A DNA stretch of 64,000 nt, from assembly GCA_963573315.1 (NCBI GenBank), contig OY752140.1, positions 4,092,001-4,156,000 of the forward strand, in the 5' to 3' direction. Source of the stretch: Entomortierella parvispora (Eukaryota > Mortierellomycota > Mortierellomycetes > Mortierellales > Mortierellaceae). Shown here piece by piece: positions 1-10,515 of the stretch. Each line of letters opens with the position of its first letter. Position 1 is the first letter of the stretch. The notes under the pieces are model-generated. The model was not told the origin of the DNA and searched no databases. It saw nothing but the letters and a program-made list of their open reading frames with translations. Made by a program: the position numbers and the translations under genes.

Positions 1-1389
1 CCTTCCAATCTTTTAGCTTGGAGACACCAGGCCAGATTCCTTCGTGGGGCGTGCCACGCACCCTGAAGATCTTGTATAGTTCGTCAATTTCAGAATCGCC
101 TAATGTGTGAGAGGGAAACGGCAGCTAGTCAGTGCTGTTGCCACTCCCTTCGTTCCATGGGCTCCATCCAGAATTTGTTTTTTTTTACCTGGAAATAGCG
201 GCTTCTTGGTGATCATCTCGAAAAAGATACACCCAACACTCCACATGTCAACGGCAGTCGAATAATGCTGTGATCCCATCAGGATCTCAGGCGCACGGTA
301 CCAAAGCGTAATGACTTCGTGCGTATACGTTCTCATGGGAATGCCAAACGCTCGCGCCAATCCGAAATCTGCCAGTTTGAGATTCCTGTTTTCGTCAATG
401 AGCAAATTTTGTGGCTTAAGATCTCGGTGAAGGATTCGCCTTGAATGACAGAACTCGACTCCTCGGAGTAATTGATAAAGGTATTCCTATGAAAATCAAG
501 GAGGGATCGAAATCAGGATTAAAAAGAAAAAGATCAATCGAATGTTGTTGGCCAAGAGGGGCAATCAGATATGGCTCAGATTTTGTCTCAAAAAAGCAAT
601 AGCAATAGTGTACCTGAACCTGATCTGGCGGGAGTCCATAACCGGTTGTGGTTGGATTTGTCTCTATGTACTTCTTAAAGTCCAAGTTCAGATATTCAAA
701 GACAAGATACAGTTTGCTCTTTTCATGGACGATATCCAACAGTCTAAGTGATGTTTACGGAAACAAAGGGTACAAACCATAGGTTATCAGTATCCGATCT
801 GCTATGCAATTGATCATCGTGTGGATCCAGGATTAATTGACCATCCGGCTGTCTTAATAAGGGTGAAAACACCTACGCAACGATGTGAGCATGGCGAAGC
901 TCTTTCAACAGCGAGATTTCCCTGATCGCAGTACTGGGTACACCTAAATTTGGTGAAAGGTAAGGGCGAGTGAGCAACTGAGAAAGACAAAGTCGGTACG
1001 CTAATTGTCCAGAAGCAATTGATAGAAAAACAAGCATCGGCAGCTCAGTCAAAGGAAAGTGTACGACGCCACTGTCAATACCTTCATCCTGATTTTCCAA
1101 TCGGATCTTTTTCAAGGCCACAATTCGATTCGTTTCCTTCTCGCTATGCAGAAACAGAGGGTTAACTTTTGGTGGCAAAGTGAAAATTCAATGTCCAATG
1201 TCCAGGACCCAATCGCTGTTGGCGAATGTTCATGCAGGGACAAAGTGGTATGGACTTTGCGGAAGAAGGCATGGAAGGATACTTGATATAGTAATACAGA
1301 ACTTACGTTGCTTTGTAGACCACGCCGTATGTCCCTTCACCAATCTTCTCCATTCTCTGGTACTTGTCATCGACTGAGATTTCCTTCAT
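1..1389 (-). CDS. cdc2: Cyclin-dependent kinase 1 (cdc2/CDC28), 3' end cut by the window
   Basis: This encodes the main cell-cycle Ser/Thr kinase, which with cyclins drives G1/S and G2/M. The start codon is at 1387-1389, followed by the glycine loop [11 protein letters not shown] with its inhibitory Thr-Tyr pair. Later exons carry VALKKIRLE with the catalytic lysine (about 1150-1080), the exact PSTAIRE cyclin-binding helix (about 940-880), YLVFEYL (about 720), the HRDLKPQN catalytic loop (about 440-410), the DFGLARAFG metal-binding motif, and an activation segment with the phosphorylatable Thr in [15 protein letters not shown] (about 340-290). The sequence leaves the window after a [11 protein letters not shown] segment, so the last roughly 70 residues are missing here. 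At least five introns split it. Exact PSTAIRE separates it from Pho85-type (PSTAIRE-like) and transcriptional CDKs. The identification is secure; exact exon borders are approximate. Confidence 0.93.
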
Positions 1390-1704
1390 TGTGATTGCTG
1401 GTATAGATTGAGGAGGAGAAGAGACAAAGGGGAAGGGGAGGAAATAGGGATGGCAAGGGAGCAAAGGAAGAAAAATGTCGGCTGCAAGGAGCGATGGAAT
1501 GCGGAGGGGGTAGGATGACTTGGTTGTCTGTAAGGGGGATGAATGGAGGCAAAGGCAAGCAGGAGAGCACAGGGCCGCTGACCGTAGAAGAGCAAATTGA
1601 GCACTGCCTGGTGGACAGCACAAAAAACTAAAAATGTCCGCGCGAGGACGCGTTTGTGTATTTTTTCTTTGCCAGCAGTCACCAGTCTATATGGTTCTAT
1701 GTAT
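1390..1704. other. Intergenic: leader of the CDK gene and 3' flank of OPI3
   Basis: About 315 bases separate the CDK start codon from the OPI3 stop codon. On the minus strand the part next to the CDK is strongly CT-rich, as is common for fungal leaders. I see no conserved coding sequence. Confidence 0.5.
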
Positions 1705-2951
1705 TCAAAGATCCTTCTTCGTACTAGAGCGGCCGCCCTTCTTTGCGGTCTTGGCAGCCACTGCTGGCTTCTCACTAGCCTTGGAGCGAGCCTGATCACG
1801 CTTGTTGTAAATCTCGGTCGTAAAAGGACTAGAGTGCAAAGAGTAGCAGCAATTAGATCCGAGTTCATATGTTTCATCGTGTACTCATTGCTGGTTGATC
1901 ATCAAAGAGATAGACGATCATTACCCCTCAAACTTCAGCGCAATGCGGTAGACAAAGTGCACAATCAGGGCCAAGTAGATACCAGCAGGGCTCAAAGACC
2001 TGTACATAATCAATCGCAAGTCAGTACACTTCTCTCCCGTGCGAATCCAAGGTTTCAACGTGATGGACAGTGGCCAAATCCAAGCCCGATCTACATACCA
2101 GATGGCAGTGCCCATGAAGATCATGACAGTTCCGTTGTACATAGGGTTCTCGTTGACATTAAAAGGGAATGAAGTGACACGGTCATCCATGAGAATGCCA
2201 AAGTAGTCGCCTAGTTCGTTTCATGTGTGATTGTGTGGTCTTAGTAATCACAATCCCCTTCCCTGTTATACACGTGCGAACGTGCGACGCAGTGTAATTC
2301 CTTACCGAGATAAGTTCCAGTGATACCGAGAACCCACATTGAGGAGAGAACAAAGATGTTTCCGACTCCAAACAAGAAGTAGGCCAACGCCTGAAGGGAG
2401 ACGTTTTCCATACATTGGGCTTTTGGCTGGGAGTCAATGGCCCACTTGAAGCTAGAATAAACAGGTGCGGAGGAGTAAGCAGTTGTGTCGGCTGAGGATA
2501 CATTAAGACAGACGTTGTGCGAACATTGACACTCGAGCACATCCTGGTTCGCAATGTAAAAGTGGTATCCAGCGAGAACCTACATGCCATCGCGGATCAA
2601 TCCAAGGGTAAAAATAGTGGCAGCCAAGGCGTAGCATCCGTAGAGTCCGTTTCCATTAAAGATGCGAGTAATGAACTTTGAGTGATACTCTACAAGAAGG
2701 GGAAGGAAGACAAGGGTGAGAAGAGCTGTATTATGACCGAGGATTGTCTCGGAGGCGCCTCGGCGGGATGCATGAGGCGTCCTCATGAGCAATGCAATTG
2801 ACGGCGAGAAAGGAATGCTACCTTTCCGGGCGACGATGTTCCAGAAGGTTGGGTTGAAGACGATGGACCCAACGGCGAGCCACATGCGGTTGTCGCTCCA
2901 GTCGACCTTGAGTCTCGAGTCGGCGTAACAAGTAAGAATGTCCATGTCCAT
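1705..2951 (-). CDS. OPI3: Phospholipid methyltransferase, OPI3 type
   Basis: This ER membrane enzyme uses S-adenosylmethionine to methylate phosphatidyl-N-methylethanolamine and its dimethyl product, giving phosphatidylcholine. The start codon is at 2949-2951 (MDMDILTCYAD). Exon 1 contains FNPTFWNIVARK and exon 2 contains YALAATIFTLGLIRD. A later exon has VLSSMWVLGITGTYLGDYFGI, then MDDRVTSFPFNVNENPMY, the substrate/AdoMet-binding signature of the class, and HFVYRIALKFEG. The last exon encodes a Lys/Ala-rich cytosolic tail ending at 1705. These blocks match yeast Opi3 in order. Compared with yeast there is an extra Cys/Ser-containing loop before the VLSSMW block (about 2540-2420). Four or more short introns interrupt it. 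CHO2-type proteins are much longer with two methyltransferase halves, which argues against that assignment. Confidence 0.93.
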
Positions 2952-3243
2952 GGTGAAGTGAGGTACGACCGGGGGAGGAATGAAGCGAGCAAGGAATGTT
3001 CAAAGGAGAAGAGAAGGCAAGAGAAGACCACGGAAGGCAAGTTTTTATTCTTGTTTTCGTGGGGTCGAAGCTTCAGAGCGTGGGCGGGGATCAGATCGAA
3101 ATCACAGTGACAGGCCTGCTCTGTTCCCGCGTCTGTGCAATGACAATTTTTTTGGGGGACTGATGTGGAAGGTGCGTGCTGTCACGTGGAGTGGATATGG
3201 ACACGATCATCGATGGTGTCATCTTTATTTTTTTCATCAAAGC

Positions 3244-4827
3244 CTAGTTCAGATCCTGTGGGCGCATGTCGGGATATGTTCCCACAATCTTGACATCCAG
3301 GCAGAACTTTCCGAGATCTGCCACAACGGTGTGCATCACTTCGCTGTCCCCATGTACCCCTGCACACTCGACAAAGAACACGTAATGCCATGGGCGGATC
3401 AACGAAGGGCGCGAGTCAATCTTGGTCAAGTTGAGGCTGTGGTCCTTGAAGACCTTGAGGCCATCGCAGAGTGCTCCTGGAAGTCGATGGTCCACCGTGA
3501 ACATAAGCAGAGTCTTGTCACTGGCCGTAGCAGCATCCCATGCATCAGAGATAATGAAGAAGCGCGTCGTATTATCTGAGTGGTTCAGAGACGTTTGAGG
3601 TTAGATCTTGAAGTAAAAAGTACGGCTCTGTAATTCACTACTCGGGCAAGTTTCAAGGAGCTGAAATTACCTTGCTGGTCCTCAATGTCGGCATGAAGAA
3701 TGTCTAGTCCATAAATCTCGGCGCAAACGCGGTTGCAGATAGCGGCAGCAAACTTTTCCTTTGAGGCGAGTTGGGCAGCTTCCGAAGTTGAGGCACATGG
3801 AACAAGCTCAATGCCTTTCAATTGGCTGTTCAAGAAAGTCTGACATTGGGCTAGGGCCTTCAAACACGGATTGTTGAGTAATTAGCGAACAAGTCAATGG
3901 TTTGATTCTCGCACCAACAAGGTAGTCAAATTGACTTACAACAGGGTGGGAGTATACTCGGCGAATGGACTCGGTGTTGCTCTTGGAGAGAAGGTAGTGA
4001 TGAACAGGGAGATATGTCTCAGCTCTAATCTTGACTTTGGACTTTACGAACTTGTCCAGCGTAGGGACAACTGATCCAGCAATCGAGTTTTCGAAGGGCA
4101 CGACACCATATTGACAACGACCACGCTCCACAGCCTCGAACACATCTGCAATTGTTCCTTGGGAGGCATATTGAACACTGTCTCCGAAACGCTTCATACT
4201 TGCCTAAATGAGATAAGAAATTACAGAGGTTAGAGAGAGTCGTGTCAGGTCGTATAAGGAAGTATCCGCATTGCCTCTGGGTTAAGCTTACGTCGTGAGA
4301 GAAACTGCCGACTGGGCCAAGATAGGCGACCATAACATCCTTCTGAAGAGCAATCGAGGCCGACATAATCTCCCTGTATATGGCGCAAATGCTGTCAGCA
4401 GCCAGAGGACCAGGGTTCAAGCGCGTAACCTAGAATAATAATGTAATTGTTGGCAGTCGGAGGTCGGTTGAGGATCACTATCAAGCTCCAAGATTGCCTT
4501 TGAAGGGTCGACGTACCTTCTCAAAAACGAGTTTCTCGCGACCTGGGATGTAGACGTGGGTGCTGTCCTCGTCTCTATTGAATGACACGACTCATTGTGA
4601 ATAAGAAACATGGCTACATTCTCATTGTTGACGATGATGGGAAGGGGCGACAACATGGCCATCGAGTCAGAGTCATTGAAAGGAGGGGTTGCTTACTGAG
4701 GGTCCATGGCCTGCTTCTTTGCGGCACCAATGTCGAGCGAGACCTGGGCGCGTTCGTTGAGCAAGGCGATGAGCTTGTGGTCAAGCGAGTCGATCTGGAG
4801 ACGGAGGGTGTCGAGGTTGAGCGACAT
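3244..4827 (-). CDS. Bifunctional chorismate mutase / prephenate dehydratase (P-protein type)
   Basis: This protein converts chorismate to prephenate and then phenylpyruvate on the phenylalanine route. The first exon (start 4825-4827) is an AroQ-type chorismate mutase helix, LRLQIDSLDHKLIALLNERA, with Arg and Lys at the expected active-site spacing. The next exons supply PGREKLVFEKV and a helix ending in EIMSASIALQ. The prephenate dehydratase domain follows: VAYLGPVGSFSHD, GVVPFENSIAGSV, a His-containing HHYLL segment, and the catalytic NTTRFF motif (about 3570-3550). A C-terminal ACT regulatory domain has PGALCDGL and the DSRPS phenylalanine-sensing motif, and ends at 3244. The order AroQ-PDT-ACT is that of bacterial PheA. 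Yeast uses separate Aro7 and Pha2 proteins. About seven introns are present, so it is a resident fungal gene rather than contamination. Confidence 0.88.
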
Positions 4828-5218
4828 TGTGATATGGAGGGAAGCGGAGGGAGACCGTGAGGAGGAGAGGGAAAGAGATAAGAAGAGAAAGAGAGAAGGG
4901 AAAGGAGAGGGTTCTTCCCTTTCTTCGCCCAAAAGACACCAAGAAAAGTCCGTGAGTCAAGTCCTTCCCTCATCCCTAATCGCTGGCGCGGGCCAGTTTT
5001 AGTGGCGGGAGCAGCTAGCAGCCACACGGCCCGTGTTCCACGCGGGGAAAGAAAAAAAAATGTTTCTTTTGCCTCTCTTCCTTCTTCGACGGCTCGCTCC
5101 ACTCTTTATTCCTTCCGCTACTTCCCCAAGTCCCTCTTCTACTTACCCTCTCCTCTACTTACACTGGTTATCCGTCCCTTACCCAATTCGCCTCCCGACT
5201 TTCTCGCTCAGACCGGGC
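4828..5218. promoter_or_regulatory. Divergent intergenic region
   Basis: This 391-base stretch lies between two divergently transcribed start codons and must carry both promoters. It has a GA-rich block next to the dehydratase gene (4840-4925) and a CT-rich block toward the ADCK1-like gene (5060-5210), the usual look of fungal leaders. I recognise no specific operator. Confidence 0.5.
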
Positions 5219-7735
5219 ATGTTCATCTCCCGTCCAGCGCATGCCATCGCTACCCGATCGCTAACTGGGCAATGTCGGCATGTTGGGTCAGCTTTCCTTC
5301 CTACTCTGCGGAATGTAAGGCAAAGGCAACAGCCCCTCACAAGGACCGTCCGGACGGCAACCCATGTCTCCAATAGCAGCACACACTATACCACTACTTC
5401 TATCTCCCCCTCGATCCAGCTGTGCTTGAAGAACCAGAGCTGCAGAAGTCCGTCTCGGAACATTTCCACCGCCCAAAAGACTGTATTCAATATACAAACA
5501 GCAGACAGCAAGACTCGGGGGTCTTTGCGAAAGCAGATCAAGAAAGGGCTATGGGCCGGTTTAGGCCTGGGTACCATAGTGTCGGCTGTGGGCATCGCTT
5601 GGAGCCCCACGTATCGTGAAAATGCAACGATCTACAGCGCGGCGGTCTTTCGATCCGTCGCGACCTTTGTCACAGGGTATCTAAAAAGGAAAAAAAAAAT
5701 GGTGTTCGGGACATGAGCGCAGATTGAAAATGGAAGCCACGCACCCACCGATCACTAAATCCATTTCTGTTCTTGTGTGATTATATCCAGATGCCTGTGC
5801 ATGGCAGATTACAAGGTGTTGCATCTGAGATACGCCTCGGAAGGATACACTTCTGACACATACAAGGCTGAGCGCAAGGTCGTCCATCAAAGATGTGCCA
5901 ATCGGTTACTTCGACTCTGCAGACTGAACACTGGAATTTACTGCAAAGCAGGGCAACACGTGGCCTCATTGACCTATGTTGTTCCTCCCGAGTACACCAA
6001 CACACTCTCCGTCCTCCAAGATCGAGCGCCTTTCAAATCTATGAAGGAAGTCGAGCAAGTCTTTCGTGAGGAATTTGGCAAAATGCCTCTCGATCTGTTC
6101 CGGGAGTTTGATCCTTTGCCTATGGCAGCCGCTAGTTTGGCCCAAGTGCATAGGGGTAGGGTTGATATACCGTTATCGTCAGGATCCATCTCAATGAAGT
6201 ACTAACAATTGGTATTTGTCGAATGAATAGCTGTTACAATGGATGGAAGAGTCGCGGCAGTCAAAGTTCAGTACAACGATGTCCGAAGGCTGTTTAAAAG
6301 TATGCAAGCGGCACGACTTTTTTCGAAAGATATGCAGTAATGATGATTTCCCTTCTAATTTTTGTCTCTCTCCTCTCGCTAGCCGACATGTGGACCATGG
6401 AAACCCTTTCCAATATGGTCGGGTTCTTATTTCCTGAATTCGAACTCGGCTGGATCGTAAATGAATTTAGAGAGAATCTAACTTCCGAGTTTGACTTTAC
6501 CAACGAGGCCAAGTATGGCGTTGGTGACCGCTCTTGACCAATTCGACGACCTAACTTATGAGTTGTATTCACTAACTCGGACATGTATTGTTCTCTAGGA
6601 ATGGTGAGGCAACCAAGGAGCGATTCAAGAATCGCAAAGACTTTTATGTGCCTGAAATCTTTTGGGATCTCTCGTCGACAAAGATTCTTACTATGGAGTT
6701 TATCAATGGCGTCAAGGTCAACGATGTCGACGGATTGATCAAACTGGGCGTGTCTCCGAAGTGGGTGCGAACCACACTGCTGGAAGTATTTGCCGAGATG
6801 ATGTACCAGCATGGAGTTGTCCATTGTGACCCACACGTAAGCACTAGCCGCGAAGAGTTCTGGTGACCTCACCCAAGTATATCATTTATCGCTCAAAAGC
6901 TAAAACTTGTTGTCATGTACTGTCTTTGTAGGCTGGCAATATCCTAATCACGAAGGACGAGTTTACTGGAAAGAGCCGATTTGTTCTGTTGGATCATGGA
7001 CTATATCGCACTTTGGACGAGACCTTCCGTTACAACTATTGCAAACTATGGAAGGCGTTGATCTTGAACGATCAGAAACTTTTGAACGATTCCTCAGCAA
7101 ATATCGGAATCCCTGAAAACTACGTTGGATTCATTCCTCTCATCTTTATTCAGCGCCCCGCCAACTCGACTCAGAAAATTGGCGAAGGCATGACGGCAGC
7201 TCAGCGAACCGAGATTCGGTCCTCGATGAAGAATGTGACGATGGCAGAGATCTTTGAGTTCTTGGAGGTCCTTCCGCGCGACATGCTCCTGGTATTCCGC
7301 ACCATCAACCTTACTCGAGGCATTCATCAGCAACTTGGCGGAGAGAATGTGGAGCGATTCCATATCAATGCTCTCTATGCCACCAGAGGCGTTTGGACCG
7401 AAACTCGAGACGAAGAGCGAGAGCGTCGTTTGGCGCGAGAGCAGCGAAGACTGGACCGACTGAACGGTCGATGGGGTCGATTGGCGTCATGGTGGTACGG
7501 CGTCCAAGATAGCAAGGACGAAAACAGTTCTCAGGAGACGAGGGCTTATGGCAAGGATCTGGGGCTGGGACCTAGGAATCGGTGGTACTTGTTTGGCGAT
7601 ACTCCTACTCTGAAGCGTAGCTTGTTATTCCTCATGGATGATTTCTCGATGCGATGGAGGCTGTGGGTAGTCGAAGGCATGCTCCGGATATGGCTTTGGT
7701 GGGCAGGAAAGGATGTGGCAAAGGCGATGGCATAG
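5219..7735 (+). CDS. ADCK1: UbiB/ABC1-family atypical kinase, ADCK1 / Mcp2 (Cqd2) type
   Basis: This is a mitochondrial protein-kinase-like ATPase; the yeast relative Mcp2/Cqd2 affects coenzyme Q distribution and inner-membrane lipids. I chose the start at 5219 because it opens an Arg/Ser-rich, acid-poor presequence (MFISRPAHAIATRSL). An in-frame ATG at 5033 also exists. A hydrophobic helix follows (GLWAGLGLGTIVSAVGIAW). Family marks are the KxGQ motif in YCKAGQHV, the Ala-rich loop in MAAASLAQVHR replacing the glycine loop, the VAAVKVQY lysine, the catalytic HCDPHAGNIL, and LLDHGLYR, the metal-binding motif with DHG in place of DFG as in ADCK1. COQ8/ADCK3 has DFG here. Introns begin near 5679, 6155, 6300, 6512 and 6837. 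All catalytic elements are present, so the gene looks functional. Confidence 0.88.
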
Positions 7736-7923
7736 AAATCATAGACAAAATAGAGAACATCGTTTCGGACCATCTGGTCGAATCAGGGCCGTTGGCGAAT
7801 GTTTGCGGCACGTGCACGAACAGCGCACCATCTCCACAATTTTTTGCTTGCATGCATGCAAGAACATCACTCCTTCTTTCCTGTTTTCAATCAATTCTAT
7901 ACCTTTGAACCTCTTTCCTTCCG

Positions 7924-8942
7924 ATGTCTGTCTCCTCTCGCGATGCTTCTCCGATGGTGCGTGATCGTCGACATGCTCCAGAGACTACGGACGTACCGCC
8001 TCCTTTCAACAAATGCTTCGTCGTTTCTGCACTAGTGGTCTTCCTTGCCATGGCCTGGTCCTCGGCGCCGAATTTACTCTCTGGAAACAATTCTCGGACA
8101 TCATCAAACAGGATTCAAAGGGAGTTTCAACAACAACATGACGCAGCCCGGTTTTCCACTCTACCATCTCGCCAAGGCTTAGCACCGTCTCCCCCTTCCC
8201 CTCGTCTCGTGCCGCAACCACCACACGTTCCTGAAGTCCAACAGAAGCTGTCCCTGGAATCCCTAAGCCGGATGTCGCCCGAGGAGGCCTTGGCAGCGAT
8301 ATCGGCCCTGGTCTCAGTTTCAGGACTGACTCCCACCATGGACACCTCTGCCACAGCCACGGATGCAGCCATGTCGACGATCACAGGCTCCCCTTCTGTC
8401 GCCTATACCCAAATGCAAGCGCGGCAAAGAGGAAAGGATGACTCTGACGCTATGAATGCCAAGAAGGGGACTCAAAACGGGGAAGCTTGGAAAGTCATTT
8501 GGGCTTTGGTATGTTATGTAGCCGCAGGTGTTTGGAGGGTATGTCTGGCCATGTATTGGTTCCTGGGTTTCTTAGTCTCAAAGCCGTACCGGGCGGTAAT
8601 GGTGGTGATGGAGCCACCATGGATGATGCTCAAGGATATGTACAAGGCATTCCTACCGGTTTACTCGTTCTTCACCATGGCCGCCATCATTGGGGTTGTC
8701 GTTGGAGGTAAAGAAAAGGTGTTGGTTGTGATTGCGCAATGTTTGTATCAATGGTACTCAAGTTCTGCAAATTCATTTACATAGGTGTAGCTACTTGGAT
8801 TGGACAACTGTTGATTAGTGCCATTGGCGCGAGTGGAAGGTCGGAGGATCAGCTGCAACAACACCATCAAACGGCTATCATGGAGATGCAACAGGAGAGA
8901 AACATGAGAACTCAGTACCGGATGCAAACAAGACGAGTGTGA
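7924..8942 (+). CDS. Membrane protein of unknown function
   Basis: I do not recognise this protein. It begins at 7924 with a short hydrophilic segment, then one hydrophobic helix (about residues 36-50, FVVSALVVFLAMAW). A disordered Gln/Ser/Pro-rich stretch of about 130 residues follows. The C-terminal half has a helix WALVCYVAAGVWRVCLAMYW, a conserved-looking KPYRAVMVVMEPPW block, and a second pair of hydrophobic segments. The open frame runs on to 8784, but a GTAAAG donor near 8708 and an ACATAG acceptor at 8784 give a spliced product. It continues as GVATWIGQLLISAIGASG, completes the last hydrophobic hairpin, and ends at 8942 after a Gln-rich tail. The hydrophobic hairpin ahead of a polar tail is loosely reminiscent of lipid-droplet seipin partners such as Ldb16. 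That is a guess only. Confidence 0.6.
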
Positions 8943-9109
8943 ACCCTTTGGCAATAAAACCTGTCCCATCGTTTTATTATCTCAGATCTGATGGGTAGTT
9001 AGGGTGGCTTTCACAAGAGTTCAACTAGTTTATGTGGCGCACATATGAATATACTACTTTCTAGGAGTTGGGATACAGCCCTAATGACGTATCTGCTGCA
9101 GCCAAGGGA

Positions 9110-10158
9110 TCAATTGGTGATTCGTTGTCCCAGAGGACACCCGCCGAATGTGCCTCTCAACGTCGACACGACTGTTGACAATAAGAGGCTGTGCTGATCC
9201 TCCAATGCTTGGACAATTGAAATCAAAAAGGGAATATTTTCCACTTTTAAGGTAAACTTGTCACGCGCGATTGTGGTTGGGCAGGGTTCCATTCGCGAGA
9301 GCTTTAGCGTGTTCTTGTCTCGGTCCGTTTCCTTCTGATCAATTGTTTTCGCTCATTACAACTCGTTACTACAATAGGAAACGAGCATGAAGATGATCAG
9401 GATGATAAAGCGGAAGGTCCAAGTTGGAGCAGTTTTTCCAGTCTCATTATTAGGAGCGGCAATCCCCCATCCAGATGCAACGGCCATGGATATCGTAATC
9501 GCAACCTCACATCCTTAAGTTTTGGACACAAGATCGATAAATAACCCAATGTCAGTCTTCCCATGGAACCGCAACACTCGTGGTGGTGAATAGCCCCATG
9601 AAGTTGATCATCAAACTCTCTAACAGTGGGGCGCGGACAAAATTTCAGAGTCGTGAAGGACATGACGAAAGTTGGTGTCGATATGGACTTCTATCCGAAG
9701 GTGAGTCAAGGAGTGTAGACTGCTCAGAGCGGGGAGTAGCGTCGCGTGTGGCGCAATCAACCATTCCTCTACAGACAGAGTGATCGTAGTCGCCCTGAGG
9801 AGAGGGGAAGAACCTCTTCGTTTTCCGTGGAGTCCAGTGGAACGTGTTTGATCTAGGATTGAATAATGTGCAGGAAGAATTGCCACTGTCGATAATCTCT
9901 GGTCCTACTGCTCTGAATCTTGAGGATGTCCAACCGAGATAATCGCCGAGTGAGACAGAGGAGCTCATCCTCACTGAGATTTTCATCCCAAAGGCCCTTA
10001 TAGGCAATAAAACGGATTGTGATCGAATGCTAGAGTTTCGAGACGCGGACCTGCACAAGTTGCAGGAGAGGGGGTGATAGGAACGAGAGGATGGCCTCAA
10101 GAAGTTCGGGGATGAAAAGTGGAGCAGGGATAGATCTGTCAACTTTAGTTGCAGCCAT
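9110..10158 (-). pseudogene. Decayed F-box / leucine-rich-repeat gene
   Basis: From an ATG at 10156-10158 the frame encodes an F-box (LFIPELLEAILSFLSPPLLQLVQ, then VRVSKL). A TAG stop at 10030-10032 falls where F-box proteins have a conserved tryptophan. The same frame then continues sensibly as HSITIRFIAYKGLWDENLSE and LTRRLSRLDILKIQ, followed by two more stops (near 9854 and 9790). Leucine-rich sequence resumes in other frames: LPALSSLHSLTHLRIEVHID, APLLESLMINFMGLF after a one-base shift near 9612, and LCPKLKDVRLRLRYPW and LHLDGGLPLL after a further break. I see no intron signals that would remove all the stops. This is an F-box protein gene, normally a substrate adaptor of SCF ubiquitin ligases, that has lost coding capacity. 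The left limit is uncertain. Confidence 0.72.
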
Positions 10159-10515
10159 AGAGCGAGAGAAGAGCAGGCGCGAGGGGGTGAAAAGACAGGG
10201 GCAGGTGCGGAAAGGAACAAGGAACAGACAGAGCAAAAAAGCCCTGTTTGCGTCAATGCCAAATGCAAAATGCAACAGGGGGTTTTTCCCGCGTGTGTGA
10301 GTGTGGGTAGACTGCGCGAGGCCTTGCGCGCAGTTAAGGGGTCCTCCGCCCGCGTGGCTCGCTCGGGTCTGCCGCCAAGTTTCTGTTCGTCTCCGCTTTT
10401 TTCTTTTTTTTTTTTTTTTTTTGTCTTCTTCGTACCATCGTCACCTCTATCTCCAGGCTTCTCTACTTCCCTCTTTTACTCCCCTTGTCTCTCTCTTCCC
10501 CTCTTTTCATACACC

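Noticed and set aside
1386..2172. Overlapping frames of 160-190 codons near the CDK and OPI3 genes
   Set aside because: They follow CT-rich leader sequence or run antisense to OPI3 exons and show no conserved motifs.
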